Shown here piece by piece: positions 6,702 through 7,667 of a DNA stretch of 7,667 nucleotides. The stretch comes from Lachnoclostridium sp. UBA739 (GTDB lineage Bacteria > Bacillota_A > Clostridia > Lachnospirales > Lachnospiraceae). The translations under genes and the position numbers were made by a program. The DNA lies in the NCBI GenBank assembly GCA_002297865.1, contig DBKX01000254.1:1-7667 (forward strand), in the 5' to 3' direction. The notes beneath the pieces are model-generated. The model was not told the DNA's origin. It ran no database searches and was given only the letters and a program-made list of their open reading frames with translations. Each line of letters opens with the position of its first letter. Positions within the stretch are counted from its first letter, which is position 1.

Positions 6702-7667
6702 TCGATTTGTCCTTGACAGAATACTTTTTCGGTAATATACCATATTTCTTTTTAAATGCTGCTGAAAAATGTCCTAAATTAGAGTAACCCACAATAGAGG
6801 CAATTTCACCTATTGTATTCTGTCCCTTTAATAAAAGTTTTGCAGATTTCTCTAACCTTTGATCAATGACATAGGTATGAACAGGCATTCCCACAATTTG
6901 AGTAAAACCCTTTTTAAATTTGGACAAACCAATTCCAACTTTCTTTGCAAGTTCTTCGCAAGTAGGAGCATATGCGAGCTGTCTGTCAATCATCTGCTTT
7001 GCTTCCAAAATGGCTTCTACATCTTCCTTTGACATTCCTTGGTATTCTATTTGTTTTACTTCACAGCAAAGAATTCCATTTATGAATTGCGCCATAAGTT
7101 CCATTATTTTACTATCCAAAAAAAGAAAACCTGCACTCCCATAGTATTTCGGATAATGCATGATTTCATCTAGCAAGTTTAAAAGTTCAGGAGAAATTGT
7201 ACGCTTCGTTATTTTATGATAAAGTTCTTCCTTCAATTGTTCTATTTCGCTTTCACTGAAGTATTCCTCCAGAATAGTATTGAGAAATGAAATAGGAATC
7301 TTGACACTTTTAAAATGATAGGATTTATTCTTTTTATAGCCAACAGCCTCATTTTCAAGACTTGTACTGTAAGCGCAAAGTTCATTACAAGAAAGTGCTA
7401 TTAACTTTTCTTCATTTCTTCGTCTCCAAGCAATCTCATCTTGAAAACAAAATATAATCTGAAAATATTCTTCGCTATTACTTGCCTGTACATAAACGTC
7501 TTCTCGGTAAACCATGTCCCACTCCGATACAATACATCCTTTTTTTGTTTTTACTTGAACTACCTTTCCTATCCCAAGATCAGATGGCATTTTATAAGTC
7601 TGCTTTTGGGGACCTTCTTGGGCTATCTGATAAAAAAAATCATTTAAACTTTGATTGCGTTCCACTG
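6685..7667 (-). CDS. AraC/XylS-family transcriptional activator, PchR/YbtA-like (5' end at window edge)
   Basis: About 326 aa are visible. The N-terminal part (~1-200) would be the ligand-sensing and dimerisation domain and shows no membrane segment. The C-terminal domain (~218-316) carries two helix-turn-helix units: the first around EELAKKVGIGLSKFKKGF (237-254) and the second around IGEIASIVGYSNLGHFSAAF (285-304), closing with YGILPKKY. The GLSKFKKGF and GYSNLGHF wording resembles PchR/YbtA-type regulators of siderophore uptake, by recall. A GTG at 7665 could be the start, but only two bases precede it, so no ribosome site can be seen and the true start may be outside. A vicinal Cys pair (200-201) lies at the end of the sensing domain. 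It sits directly upstream of the transporter operon on the same strand with no terminator between, and probably activates it when the transported ligand is available. Confidence 0.9.
   Translation of the reverse strand, partial: VERNQSLNDFFYQIAQEGPQKQTYKMPSDLGIGKVVQVKTKKGCIVSEWDMVYREDVYVQASNSEEYFQIIFCFQDEIAWRRRNEEKLIALSCNELCAYSTSLENEAVGYKKNKSYHFKSVKIPISFLNTILEEYFSESEIEQLKEELYHKITKRTISPELLNLLDEIMHYPKYYGSAGFLFLDSKIMELMAQFINGILCCEVKQIEYQGMSKEDVEAILEAKQMIDRQLAYAPTCEELAKKVGIGLSKFKKGFTQIVGMPVHTYVIDQRLEKSAKLLLKGQNTIGEIASIVGYSNLGHFSAAFKKKYGILPKKYSVKDKSKNCFE

Noticed and set aside
253..7647. Other plus-strand open frames of 66-87 codons
   Set aside because: All lie opposite well-supported genes, have no clear ribosome binding sites, and encode low-quality, Ser/Ile/Phe-rich translations typical of antisense frames.
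1..7667. CRISPR array, tRNA, rRNA, insertion sequence or phage attachment site
   Set aside because: No regularly spaced repeats, tRNA-like cloverleaf, transposase or terminal inverted repeats were seen. The window is almost fully occupied by the six genes.

Overview
The window is a low-GC, all-leftward (minus strand) gene block with strong AGGAGG-type ribosome binding sites, mixed AGA/CGT arginine codons and AT-rich intergenic DNA. This suggests a low-GC Firmicute. A gut clostridium of the Lachnospiraceae type is my best guess, but it is an inference from style and not from any marker gene.

Read in the direction of transcription (right to left) the layout is: an AraC/XylS-family activator (6685-7667, its 5' end possibly cut by the window edge); a 95-bp regulatory gap with a direct-repeat operator candidate, a TATAAT -10 box and a small inverted repeat; an ECF-transporter substrate-binding (S) membrane protein of the MptD/Trep_Strep type (5990-6589); an EcfT transmembrane coupling protein with a TTG start (5177-5947); a fused two-domain ECF ATPase (3652-5172); two exporter-fold ABC half-transporters (1920-3671 and 184-1923); and a hairpin terminator directly after the last stop codon (145-181). 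From S to the second half-transporter the spacings are +42 nt, +4 nt, a 20-nt overlap and a 4-nt ATGA overlap, so five genes almost certainly form one operon.

The S, T and double ATPase genes make one complete energy-coupling-factor importer with its own dedicated ATPase. The two half-transporters make one heterodimeric type IV (exporter-fold) ABC transporter. The first carries the 'ADPENE' D-loop that I associate with the YbtP/YbtQ and IrtA/IrtB group, which are importers despite their exporter fold. The regulator resembles PchR/YbtA-type AraC proteins, which classically control siderophore uptake. The same combination is known from streptococcal heme loci (siaDE next to the ECF heme transporter siaFGH), and an ECF heme transporter (LhaSTA) is known from Staphylococcus lugdunensis. 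My working hypothesis is therefore a self-contained, inducible uptake system for heme, a metal-chelate or a related cofactor, with two different energised transporters for one ligand pathway. The substrate is not proven by the sequence, and no extracellular binding lipoprotein, sortase anchor or biosynthetic gene is in view.

The first 144 bases hold no gene I can call. They contain short open stretches on both strands that may be tails or remnants of neighbours.
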